From an uncultured Neisseriaceae bacterium (GTDB taxonomy: Bacteria; Pseudomonadota; Gammaproteobacteria; Burkholderiales; UBA11063), in assembly GCA_903891375.1 (NCBI GenBank), contig CAITEL010000094.1, positions 1 to 14,672 on the forward strand: 14,672 nucleotides of DNA, read 5' to 3'. Within the stretch, counting starts at the first letter, position 1. The number at the start of each line of letters is the position of its first letter. The notes under the pieces are model-generated. The model saw only the letters and a list, made by a program, of their open reading frames with translations. It did no database searches and was not told the DNA's origin. Shown piece by piece: positions 8,337 to 14,672 of the stretch. The position numbers were made by a program, and so were the translations under genes.

Positions 8337-8417
8337 ATGGACTCAGTTATACTGGGGGCTTTTGATATATCTAATCAAAAAAGTCGGATTGACCTTAGAA
8401 ATCAAAATCCGACTTAA
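8337..8417 (+). CDS. 26-residue small ORF inside the structured RNA (leader peptide candidate)
   Basis: ATG at 8337 is preceded by TTTTTAGGA with 7 nt between AGGA and the start. The same TTTTTAGG form precedes guaA and map in this window. The peptide begins MDSVILGAFDIS and ends RNQNPT; it has no membrane segment, no run of a single amino acid and no similarity I recognise. The stop TAA starts in the last base of the 10-bp stem at 8381-8415, and codons 7-10 cover the putative antiterminator arm (8356-8364), so a translating ribosome would alter the RNA fold. It may be a regulatory leader peptide, a small protein or a chance ORF. Confidence 0.35.
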   Translation: MDSVILGAFDISNQKSRIDLRNQNPT

Positions 8418-8477
8418 TGTATTCGATAAAAAGAAGCCTCGTAGCAACAAATCTTTAGACAGATAGCTACAAAACCA

Positions 8478-8505
8478 ATAGCCCATTTGCAGTGGGCTAT
8501 CTTTT
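8478..8505 (+). terminator. Rho-independent terminator before the glpQ-like gene
   Basis: ATAGCCCA (8478-8485) pairs perfectly with TGGGCTAT (8493-8500) around a 7-nt loop and is followed by CTTTTC, a short T-run. It ends the structured RNA and lies about 63 bp before the start of the GDPD gene. On the reverse strand the stem is followed by TTGGTTTTG, a poorer U-tract, so the plus strand is the likely direction. Confidence 0.7.
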
Positions 8506-8568
8506 CACTTGTGATTATGCCATACTTTTAATCGAAATGTCAAATATTTTTTAAAAGAAAGAGTGCTG

Positions 8569-9675
8569 ATGAATTTTTTAAAATCTTTATTAATATGTTC
8601 GTGTTTATTTGGGGGTAGTGTAATGGCGACTAGTAATTCTAATGATAAAATAATAGCAGGTGTTCCACATAGTAACATATCTGCCAAATTTGTAGAAGTT
8701 TATGGGCATCGTGGTGATAGATCGTACTCACCAGAAAATTCAATTCCAGCATATAACACAGGGTTATCGGTTGGTGTTGATTGGGTAGATATGGATATTG
8801 GTATTACCCAAGATGGTGTTATTGTTGTTTACCATGATTCTTGGATAAATCCAGATTTTACCAGTTTAAGCGGCAAGTTTTTTGCTAAAAGTAAACAAGA
8901 ATTTTTTAAAGGCATGATGCCTGATGAAAGTAAACAAATTACACCATATTTGATTCATAATATGACCTTTAAAGATTTACAAAAGTATGATATAGGTACA
9001 TTAAACCCTAATAGTCCATATGCGCAATTTTTTCCAAATCAAGTTGCACTTCCTAATACAAGAATTCCGAGTCTGCAAGAAGTGATAAACTTTGTTGATA
9101 AAAAAACCAATAAAAAAGTTATGTATCAAATTGAAGTTAAAAATGACCCAACAAAACCAGAGTGGACAGTAAGTAAACAAGAATTTGCTAAAAAACTCTA
9201 TGATGAACTAAAGAAAAATAATTTAGTAAATCGTGTAGAGATACAAGCTTTTGATTGGGGGGTTCTATATGAGCTACAAAAATTAAATAAAAATATTAAA
9301 ACCTCATATCTTGTAGGTTATGATGATATACCAAGGATGAAAGAAAGTGATGTTAACATAGCAGGGCTATGGAGTGGTGGTAAATTATTGAAAAATTATA
9401 ATAATTCGCTACCTTACATGGTAAAATCTCTTGGTGGTAGCTGTTATGAACCAGAAGATGTTATGCTAACTAAAGAAGACCTAGATGAAGCCCATCGCTT
9501 AGGCCTAAAAGTAGTGGTATGGACGTGGCCAGAGCATAGTGGTACGACTTTTGATCCGAAATTAATAATCAAATTGATTTCGTGGGGTATTGATGGTATT
9601 ATAACTGACGACCCAGGCAGATTAAACTCAATGTTAGCGGCTAGAGGGTATAGAGTACCAGCTAATTATAACTAA
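8569..9675 (+). CDS. glpQ: Exported glycerophosphodiester phosphodiesterase
   Basis: Hydrolyses glycerophosphodiesters from phospholipid breakdown to glycerol 3-phosphate and an alcohol, probably in the periplasm. The 368 residues begin with a signal peptide (about 1-20; short Lys-containing n-region, hydrophobic LLICSCLFGG, likely cut after SVMA). The GDPD TIM-barrel follows: HRG (47-49), PENS (56-59), DMDIGITQDG (75-83), VVYHD (86-90), metal-binding Glu189 in YQIEV, then FDWGVL, VVVWTW (315-320) and GIDGIITDDPGRL at the end. Asp75 replaces the usual Glu of the ExD metal pair. A GTG at 8563 is also in frame, but GAG 5 nt before the ATG at 8569 favours the latter. It is preceded by the structured RNA and terminator, and no other promoter was obvious in the 60 bp between. 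No glpT transporter gene is adjacent, so the symbol is by function only. Confidence 0.93.
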   Translation: MNFLKSLLICSCLFGGSVMATSNSNDKIIAGVPHSNISAKFVEVYGHRGDRSYSPENSIPAYNTGLSVGVDWVDMDIGITQDGVIVVYHDSWINPDFTSLSGKFFAKSKQEFFKGMMPDESKQITPYLIHNMTFKDLQKYDIGTLNPNSPYAQFFPNQVALPNTRIPSLQEVINFVDKKTNKKVMYQIEVKNDPTKPEWTVSKQEFAKKLYDELKKNNLVNRVEIQAFDWGVLYELQKLNKNIKTSYLVGYDDIPRMKESDVNIAGLWSGGKLLKNYNNSLPYMVKSLGGSCYEPEDVMLTKEDLDEAHRLGLKVVVWTWPEHSGTTFDPKLIIKLISWGIDGIITDDPGRLNSMLAARGYRVPANYN

Positions 9676-9715
9676 GTTGCCTGCATCAATTCTATCGTTA
9701 TATTGTGTACTCTTG

Positions 9716-9724
9716 TGGTAAAAT
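9716..9724 (+). promoter_or_regulatory. Extended -10 promoter for alaS operon
   Basis: TGGTAAAAT is an extended -10 element (TGn plus TAAAAT, five of six consensus bases) 41 nt before the alaS ATG. Upstream -35 candidates are poor. Transcription would begin near 9731, giving a leader of about 35 nt that carries the GAGGA ribosome site. It rules out in-frame starts upstream, such as the TTG at 9703. Confidence 0.55.
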
Positions 9725-9765
9725 ATCCCCTTAGTTTATCAACCAAAATCGAGGAATGTTTTTTT

Positions 9766-12393
9766 ATGCAATTAAAAGAAATTAGGCACAAATTTTTAAA
9801 TTATTTTCAAACTAAAAATCATGAAGTTATACAATCAAGTTCATTGATTCCACAAGATGATCCGACCTTATTATTTACAAATGCTGGGATGAATCAATTC
9901 AAAGACGTATTTTTAGGTATTGAAAAACGTAATTATGTAAGAGCAACATCATCACAAAAATGCGTTCGTGCTGGGGGTAAACATAATGATTTAGAAAACG
10001 TGGGTTATACCGCACGTCACCATACCTTTTTTGAAATGTTAGGTAATTTTAGTTTTGGCGATTACTTTAAACAAGATGCTATCATTTATGCTTGGGAGTT
10101 TTTAACTAAAATACTACATATTTCTGCAGATAAATTATATGTAACAGTGTATCATACTGATGATGATGCGTTTGAAATTTGGCATAAAATTATTGGTCTT
10201 GATCTTGAGCGAATTATTCGAATTGGTGACAAATCAGACGGGTCTTCAGATAATTTTTGGCAAATGGGTGATACTGGACCATGTGGACCATGTACAGAGA
10301 TATTTTATGATCATGGGGCATGCATAAAAGGTGGTTTACCTGGTAGTATTGATGAAGACGGAGATCGGTATATAGAAATTTGGAACTGTGTTTTTATGCA
10401 GTTTAACCGTGACGAAAGTGGTAAACTAACGCCATTGCCAAAACCGTCGGTTGATACAGGTATGGGACTAGAACGAATATCAGCAGTAATTCAGGGCGTG
10501 CATAGTAATTATGAGATTGATCTTTTTGTGGCCTTAATTAAACAAGCAATGAATTTAACTAGTTGTCACGATACACATAACCCATCGTTAAAAGTTCTAG
10601 CGGATCATATTCGCTCAATTTCTTTTCTAATTGCGGATGGTACCACTCCATCAAATGAGGGGCGTGGTTATGTTTTACGACGTATCATTCGTCGGGCAAT
10701 TCGCCATGGTTATAAATTAGGTATGCGAACTGCATTTTTGTATAAATTAGTTAATGAACTAACTACTCAAATGGGTGATGAATATCCTGAATTACGGTTA
10801 AAAAAAGAAAATATTGAACAAATTATTTGTATTGAAGAAGAGAAATTCTTTTTAACGATTGATAAAGGTATGGGATTATTAAATGAAGAACTCAACTTAT
10901 TAAAAGATACAAAGACACTATCAGGGGAAACTGCGTTTAAATTGTATGATACATACGGCTTTCCACTTGATCTAACCTCAGATGTTTGTCGTGAAGTTGG
11001 TGTCAGTGTGGATATAGATTCATTCAATGTTTGTATGGATAAGCAAAAATCATTAGCTAGAACTTCAGGTAAATTTAAAATGGGTGCAGTTTTAGAATAT
11101 AATGGTGAGAATACACAATTTTTAGGATATGCTGATACTAGCACTAACGCAAGAGTGGTCGCTATTTATAAAGATAATGAATTAGTTCAAGAATTATGCG
11201 CAAATGAAACAGGGGTTATTGTTTTAGATAAGACTGTTTTTTATGCTGAAAGTGGTGGGCAAGTTGGTGATGTAGGTGTGTTACAAATAAATGGTGGTAT
11301 TGAGTGTATTTTTAAGTTATCTGATACGCAGAAAATTCGTCAAGACGTAGTGGGGCATATAGGTAATGTATTAAATGGTGTGGTTAAACTGGGTGATACA
11401 GTCGAGGCAACTTTTGATATGCATAAACGTGGCGCAACAATGCGCAATCATTCTGTTACCCATTTATTACATAAAGCATTACATGAAGTTATTGGTGAAC
11501 ATGCTCTACAAAAAGGGTCATTAGTAAACAGTGAATACACTCGATTTGATTTTTCACACGATAAACCATTAACAGCACTAGAAATTGAAGAAATAGAACG
11601 GATTGTAAACCATGTTATAATAATGAATTATGAAGTTGCTATCCAAAGTATGCCTTACGATGATGCAATTAAAAGTGGAATAACAGCGTTATTTGGTGAG
11701 AAGTATGGCGATATAGTTCGTGTAGTTAAAATAGGTGATTTCTCCATTGAGTTATGTGGTGGAACACATGTTGAACGCACAGGTGATATTGGGTTTTTTA
11801 CTATTACGAGCGAATCTGGTGTTGCTAGTGGAGTTAGAAGAATTGAAGCTATAACTGGTGAAGTTGCACTAAAACGTATGCAGAAAAACATGGCGATTCT
11901 AGATGACTTAAGACAGACGCTCAAGGCCCAAACTAATGACATTATACAAGATAAAGTAAATGTATTACAGCATGAAAATAAACAATTAATGAAAGATATT
12001 AGTCAATTACAAGCTAAGTTGGCCTCATATCAAGCAGATAGTTATTTATCACAAGTAATAACCTTAAATAATGGTATAAAATTGTTAGTCTTAGAATTAA
12101 ATAATATTGAAAGTAAAGCTTTAGTAGAGCTTACTGATAAGTTAAAAAATAAAATAGTGAGTGGTATTATAGTAATTGGTTGTGTGAATACAAATAGAGT
12201 GAATTTGATTGTTGGGGTTACTAACGATTTAATCGCAAAATACAAAGCTGGCAATATTGTAAATTATTTAGCAGGAATCGTTGGTGGTAAAGGTGGTGGT
12301 CGGCCTGATTTGGCTCAAGCAGGTGGCAATGATGTGAGCAAATTAAAAGATGCATTAAACTTAACTAATAAATTTATTGAGGAAATTAGGTAA
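9766..12393 (+). CDS. alaS: Alanine-tRNA ligase
   Basis: Charges tRNA-Ala with alanine and clears mischarged Ser/Gly. The 875 residues equal the normal bacterial length. The class II catalytic core shows QKCVRAGGKHNDLENVG (64-80) and RHHTFFEMLGNFSFGDYF (84-101). The tRNA-recognition region lies in the middle (DYGFP-like DTYGFPLDLT, 395-404). The editing domain has zinc ligands His562 and His566 (NHSVTH) with Cys664 and His668 (CGGTH). A coiled segment about 705-755 leads to the C-Ala domain with GGKGGGRPDLAQAGG (840-854). The ATG at 9766 is chosen because MQLKEIRHKFLNYF is the standard AlaS start and GAGGA lies 10 nt upstream; a longer frame to TTG 9703 would cover the promoter. The stop TAA touches the ATG of the next gene, indicating co-translation. 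Confidence 0.98.
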   Translation: MQLKEIRHKFLNYFQTKNHEVIQSSSLIPQDDPTLLFTNAGMNQFKDVFLGIEKRNYVRATSSQKCVRAGGKHNDLENVGYTARHHTFFEMLGNFSFGDYFKQDAIIYAWEFLTKILHISADKLYVTVYHTDDDAFEIWHKIIGLDLERIIRIGDKSDGSSDNFWQMGDTGPCGPCTEIFYDHGACIKGGLPGSIDEDGDRYIEIWNCVFMQFNRDESGKLTPLPKPSVDTGMGLERISAVIQGVHSNYEIDLFVALIKQAMNLTSCHDTHNPSLKVLADHIRSISFLIADGTTPSNEGRGYVLRRIIRRAIRHGYKLGMRTAFLYKLVNELTTQMGDEYPELRLKKENIEQIICIEEEKFFLTIDKGMGLLNEELNLLKDTKTLSGETAFKLYDTYGFPLDLTSDVCREVGVSVDIDSFNVCMDKQKSLARTSGKFKMGAVLEYNGENTQFLGYADTSTNARVVAIYKDNELVQELCANETGVIVLDKTVFYAESGGQVGDVGVLQINGGIECIFKLSDTQKIRQDVVGHIGNVLNGVVKLGDTVEATFDMHKRGATMRNHSVTHLLHKALHEVIGEHALQKGSLVNSEYTRFDFSHDKPLTALEIEEIERIVNHVIIMNYEVAIQSMPYDDAIKSGITALFGEKYGDIVRVVKIGDFSIELCGGTHVERTGDIGFFTITSESGVASGVRRIEAITGEVALKRMQKNMAILDDLRQTLKAQTNDIIQDKVNVLQHENKQLMKDISQLQAKLASYQADSYLSQVITLNNGIKLLVLELNNIESKALVELTDKLKNKIVSGIIVIGCVNTNRVNLIVGVTNDLIAKYKAGNIVNYLAGIVGGKGGGRPDLAQAGGNDVSKLKDALNLTNKFIEEIR

Positions 12394-13521
12394 ATGAAAA
12401 ATATTATTGTAAACACTAAATTTGATGCTGGTAGTATCGAAATTGTTGATATTAAATCTCATGATAATCTACAATTTAAGATTAGAAACGATACCAATTC
12501 ACATTTTGCTCAGTGGTTTTATTTTCAATTAAGTAATGTGAAAAATCAAGATCTTAGCATATCCTTTCATGGATTAAGCAAAACAGCATACCCAAAAGGT
12601 TGGGAGAATTATTCTATTTGTGTTAGTTATGATAATCAATATTGGTTTCGTGCTCCTACAAAATTTAATGCTGATATATTAACCTTTACTTTTAAACCAG
12701 AATATAATACAATTTATTTTGCTTATTTTGAACCTTACTCGTACTCACGTCATTTGGCTTTGATTGGGGATGCGAGTAGCTCGTTTAACTCTTCACATGA
12801 AGTGCTAGGTCAAACTAGTGAGGGACGTAATATTGATTTACTTACAATAGGTGATCCAAATAAAGAATCTAAAATTTGGTTTATAGCACGCCAACATCCT
12901 GGGGAGACTATGGCAGAATGGTTTATGGAAGGGTTAATTCATCGGCTTTTAGATGAGCAAGATCCAGTGAGCCGTAAACTTTTAACCCAACACGTGTTTT
13001 ATTTAGTGCCAAACATGAATCCAGATGGCGCATATAATGGGAATTTACGCACTAATACTACTGGTACAAATTTAAATAGAGAGTGGTTGAATCCTAGCCA
13101 AGAAAAATCTCCAGAAGTACTCTATGTTAGACAAAAAATGTGTGAAACTGGTGTCGATATGTTTTTTGATATCCATGGTGATGAATCAATTCCGTATGTA
13201 TTTACGGCTGGATGTGAAGAAAACCCATCATTTAGCGAAAAACAAAGTAAAATCACCGAAGCGTTCAAACAGGCTTTATTAAATGTAACCCCAGACTATC
13301 AAGTAGAGCATGGGTACGTGCGTGGACATTTTAATACTGAACTAGCAAGCATTGCCACATCTTGGGTTGGAGATAAATTTGATTGTTTGTCTTATACCTT
13401 GGAAATGCCGTTTAAAGACAATGATAACTTAAAAGATGAAGTGCATGGTTTTGATGGTAAACGCTCTTATTTATTAGGGCAAAGTTTCTTAACTGCAATC
13501 TATACTCTTTCTAATATATAA
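12394..13521 (+). CDS. M14-family zinc carboxypeptidase, cytosolic CCP/Nna1-like
   Basis: A metallocarboxypeptidase of the M14 family resembling the cytosolic carboxypeptidase (CCP/Nna1) branch. The eukaryotic relatives remove glutamates from tubulin tails; the substrates of bacterial members are not established to my knowledge. The 375 residues start with a beta-sandwich N-domain (about 1-125: FAQWFYFQL...YPKGWENY), typical of CCPs, and lack a signal peptide. The catalytic domain has zinc ligands His168 and Glu171 (RQHPGETMAEW) and His261 (DIHGDE), substrate-binding NMNPDG (207-212) and NLNREW (227-232), and the general base Glu337 in LEMPF. All catalytic residues are present. It begins immediately after the alaS stop (TAA-ATG), with GAGG/AGG inside the alaS end as ribosome site, and is followed 24 nt later by ilvE, so it is likely expressed with them. 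Confidence 0.93.
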   Translation: MKNIIVNTKFDAGSIEIVDIKSHDNLQFKIRNDTNSHFAQWFYFQLSNVKNQDLSISFHGLSKTAYPKGWENYSICVSYDNQYWFRAPTKFNADILTFTFKPEYNTIYFAYFEPYSYSRHLALIGDASSSFNSSHEVLGQTSEGRNIDLLTIGDPNKESKIWFIARQHPGETMAEWFMEGLIHRLLDEQDPVSRKLLTQHVFYLVPNMNPDGAYNGNLRTNTTGTNLNREWLNPSQEKSPEVLYVRQKMCETGVDMFFDIHGDESIPYVFTAGCEENPSFSEKQSKITEAFKQALLNVTPDYQVEHGYVRGHFNTELASIATSWVGDKFDCLSYTLEMPFKDNDNLKDEVHGFDGKRSYLLGQSFLTAIYTLSNI

Positions 13522-13545
13522 GTAATTTAAGAAGGTAAAAAATAA

Positions 13546-14454
13546 ATGCAAGATACAAAATTCATTTGGCGTAATGGTAAATTTGTACCGTGGTTTGAAG
13601 CTAATATTCATGTGCTATCACATGGTCTACATTATGGTTCTGGGGTATTCGAAGGTATTCGGGTATACAAAACTAAATCGGGGTCTTCAATTTTTCGTTT
13701 GGAAGAGCACGTGGAAAGATTATTTAATTCAGCAAATGCAATATGTTTAGAAATCCCATTTAGTAAAGAAAGCATAGCTACTGCAATCAAAGAAACTGTA
13801 GCCATAAATTGTCTAGAAGAGGGGTATATTCGCCCTTTGGTATTTTCTGGTTATGGTGAAATGGGTATCTCACATGCATCGACTAATCCTGTTGAAGTTG
13901 CAATAGCATGTTGGCCATGGGGTCATTACCATGTAGATAAACCACTAGATATTAAAACTAGTAGTTATATTAGAATACACCCAAACTCAACTAAAGTTGA
14001 AGCTAAGATTTGTGGGCATTATGTTAATAGTATTTTGGCAATGCAAGAAATTATAGGCACCAAATACCATGAAGTATTAATGCTTGATTGTGATGGTTTT
14101 GTTTCCGAATGCTCTTCAGCAAATATTTTCATTATAAAAAATAATATTCTTTATACCCCAACGCTTGGTACTATCTTATCAGGAATTACTAGGAACTTTG
14201 TGATTAAATTGGCAATTGATCTTGGTTATGAAGTAGTAGAAAAACATATAACACTCGATGACGTATATAATGCTGATGAAGCCTTTTTCACTGGAACTGC
14301 GGTAGAAATTGCTCCAATAGGTTCCCTCGATGACCGTAATATTGGTACGGATAATAGTTATCCGATTAGTAATTTAATTAAGGAGCATTATAAATCAGTT
14401 GTTCATGGTGAGAGCACTACTTATGAAAATTATTTAACCAAGGTAGCAGGGTAG
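13546..14454 (+). CDS. ilvE: Branched-chain amino acid aminotransferase
   Basis: Class IV PLP-dependent aminotransferase exchanging amino groups between glutamate and the 2-keto acids of Val, Leu and Ile, in synthesis or breakdown of these amino acids. The 302 residues fit the bacterial IlvE length. It shows IWRNGKFVPW, HYGSGVFEGIR (29-39), an Arg-containing EGYIRPLVF (92-100), the PLP lysine Lys154 in EAKICGHYVNS, SECSSANIF (187-195), LSGITR (211-216) and FFTGTAVEIAPI (247-258), which favour IlvE over D-amino acid transaminase or ADC lyase. AGAAGG lies 10 nt before the ATG. It closes the apparent alaS-M14-ilvE transcript. No other ilv or leu genes, nor an ilv attenuator, are in the window, so a role in using host-derived amino acids is as possible as synthesis. 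Confidence 0.95.
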   Translation: MQDTKFIWRNGKFVPWFEANIHVLSHGLHYGSGVFEGIRVYKTKSGSSIFRLEEHVERLFNSANAICLEIPFSKESIATAIKETVAINCLEEGYIRPLVFSGYGEMGISHASTNPVEVAIACWPWGHYHVDKPLDIKTSSYIRIHPNSTKVEAKICGHYVNSILAMQEIIGTKYHEVLMLDCDGFVSECSSANIFIIKNNILYTPTLGTILSGITRNFVIKLAIDLGYEVVEKHITLDDVYNADEAFFTGTAVEIAPIGSLDDRNIGTDNSYPISNLIKEHYKSVVHGESTTYENYLTKVAG

Positions 14455-14457
14455 GAA

Positions 14458-14517
14458 GTGTTGTTACGTATTGGTTTATTTAATGAAAATCCATCTACTT
14501 TGTCTCATGCTATTTAA
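14458..14517 (+). other. 19-residue ORF directly after ilvE (doubtful)
   Basis: GTG at 14458, four bases after the ilvE stop, opens a 20-codon frame to TAA at 14515-14517, with GCAGG 7 nt before it inside the ilvE end. The product begins with MLLRIGLF and matches nothing I recognise. It may be a chance ORF or a remnant of a lost gene start. The region 14455-14557 otherwise holds only an inverted repeat. Confidence 0.15.
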
Positions 14518-14557
14518 GTTTTTATTTATGTATTATATCCAACGAAGCTTGAGACAA
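14500..14557. repeat. Inverted repeat between convergent genes
   Basis: TTGTCTCA (14500-14507) and TGAGACAA (14550-14557) are perfect 8-bp inverted copies separated by 42 nt, flanked inside by GC/GC after one mismatch. They lie between ilvE and the convergent SEC-C gene, the right copy abutting the SEC-C stop codon. The loop is long and no strong T-run follows on either strand, so a bidirectional terminator is possible but not typical. Confidence 0.35.
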
Positions 14558-14672
14558 TCACTTATCTAAACAACATTTTTTGTATTTCTTTCCACTACCA
14601 CATGCACAAGGATCATTTCGACCTATTTTGTTGTGGTTTCTAAATGGAGCATTAATCTGCTCATATTCATAA
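14558..14672 (-). CDS. C-terminus of a SEC-C zinc-binding domain protein (runs off right edge)
   Basis: Thirty-seven C-terminal residues are visible, ending [23 protein letters not shown] before a TGA. This is a clear SEC-C motif, a small zinc-binding module (Cys-x-Cys-x8-Cys-Cys) found at the end of SecA, where it binds SecB, and in several other proteins such as YecA/YchJ-like ones. The final Cys-Cys rather than Cys-His, and only three residues after it, slightly favour a non-SecA protein, but the rest lies outside the window so the identity is open. The gene converges on ilvE. Confidence 0.85.
   Translation of the reverse strand, partial: YEYEQINAPFRNHNKIGRNDPCACGSGKKYKKCCLDK

Larger units (their letters stand above)
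8241..8506 (+). ncRNA. Unrecognised structured RNA: candidate attenuator leader or small RNA
   Basis: About 265 nt bounded by an extended -10 promoter and a Rho-independent terminator. Perfect or near-perfect local stems follow one another: TTGCA/TGCAA with a GTGA (GNRA) loop (8246-8259); GTCGTC/GGCGAC (8270-8288, one G-U); ATTGTCT/AGACGAT (8291-8309, one G-U); CTCAGT/ACTGGG (8342-8356); TTTTGAT/ATCAAAA (8360-8380); a 10-bp AAGTCGGATT stem (8381-8415); GTAGC/GCTAC enclosing ATCT/AGAT (8441-8470). A 9-bp pairing TTGGTTTTG (8240-8248) with CAAAACCAA (8470-8478) closes the ends. GGGCTTTTG (8356-8364) can instead pair with CAATAGCCC (8476-8484) at 8 of 9 positions, which would break both the closing stem and the terminator. 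I compared it from memory with 6S, 4.5S, tmRNA, RNase P and common riboswitches and found no match. The folds are hand-drawn, not computed. It may be a leader of the downstream glpQ-like gene or a free RNA. Confidence 0.5.

Noticed and set aside
8260..8445. Possible 6S RNA, from weak similarity at TGAGACGATAT and AGAAGCCT
   Set aside because: The shared words are short, the 5' part folds into local hairpins instead of one long rod with a central bubble, and the usual neighbour ygfA is absent. A covariance search would settle it.
8505..8687. 60-codon minus-strand frame over the glpQ start
   Set aside because: It overlaps a clear signal peptide and GDPD gene, has no recognised domain and no ribosome site, so it is a shadow.
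9703..9765. Longer alaS frame starting at TTG 9703
   Set aside because: The added residues do not resemble AlaS, overlap the promoter, and the conserved start with a ribosome site is at 9766.
9756..9785. 9-codon ORF starting at ATG 9756 beside the alaS ribosome site
   Set aside because: It begins directly on GAGGA with no spacing and only overlaps the alaS start; nothing supports translation.
10767..11144. 125-codon minus-strand frame inside alaS, and similar frames within guaA, pyrH, nadC and ppc
   Set aside because: All are antisense shadows of well-conserved genes and show no domain or ribosome site.
1..14672. tRNA genes, CRISPR arrays, insertion sequences
   Set aside because: No T-arm GGTTCGA-type sequence in a cloverleaf context, no regularly spaced repeats and no transposase were found when reading both strands.

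Overview
The window is AT-rich (about one third G+C by eye) and densely packed with ordinary bacterial housekeeping genes. Gene content and protein style (PBP1A with Gram-negative class A motifs, GuaA, PyrH, 875-residue AlaS, exported glycerophosphodiester phosphodiesterase, PEP carboxylase, de novo NAD enzyme NadC) suggest a low-GC proteobacterium, most likely gammaproteobacterial (Francisella/Legionella-like or a related host-associated lineage). The assignment is inference. No mobile element, tRNA, rRNA or CRISPR array was seen.

Left arm, minus strand (1-8146), in reading order: ppc; then map-nadC-nitroreductase, tightly spaced behind a promoter that overlaps a perfect 12-bp palindrome; then pyrH-guaA-PBP1A behind an extended -10 promoter. 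guaA and the PBP1A gene are separated by one sense codon and lie in the same frame, and the PBP gene has only a TTG start. It runs off the left edge.

Centre (8147-8568): a 390-bp divergent intergenic region. Its minus strand carries the ppc promoter. Its plus strand carries an overlapping extended -10 promoter, about 265 nt of very structured RNA, a 26-codon ORF with a good Shine-Dalgarno sequence, and a Rho-independent terminator 60 bp before the glpQ-like gene. Long-range complementarities allow two mutually exclusive folds, one keeping the terminator and one destroying it. I matched it to no known RNA family. It is the best candidate here for an undescribed element, either an attenuator/riboswitch leader for glpQ or a free small RNA.

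Right arm, plus strand (8569-14454): the exported GDPD, then alaS with its own extended -10 promoter, followed with no gap by an M14 (CCP/Nna1-like) metallocarboxypeptidase and by an ilvE branched-chain aminotransferase, probably one operon. A convergent gene enters from the right edge on the minus strand; only its SEC-C zinc-binding C-terminus is visible.

The genes serve nucleotide synthesis (PyrH, GuaA), NAD synthesis (NadC), protein maturation and translation (Map, AlaS), cell wall synthesis (PBP1A), anaplerosis (Ppc), lipid head-group salvage (GDPD) and branched-chain amino acid metabolism (IlvE). They do not form one pathway.
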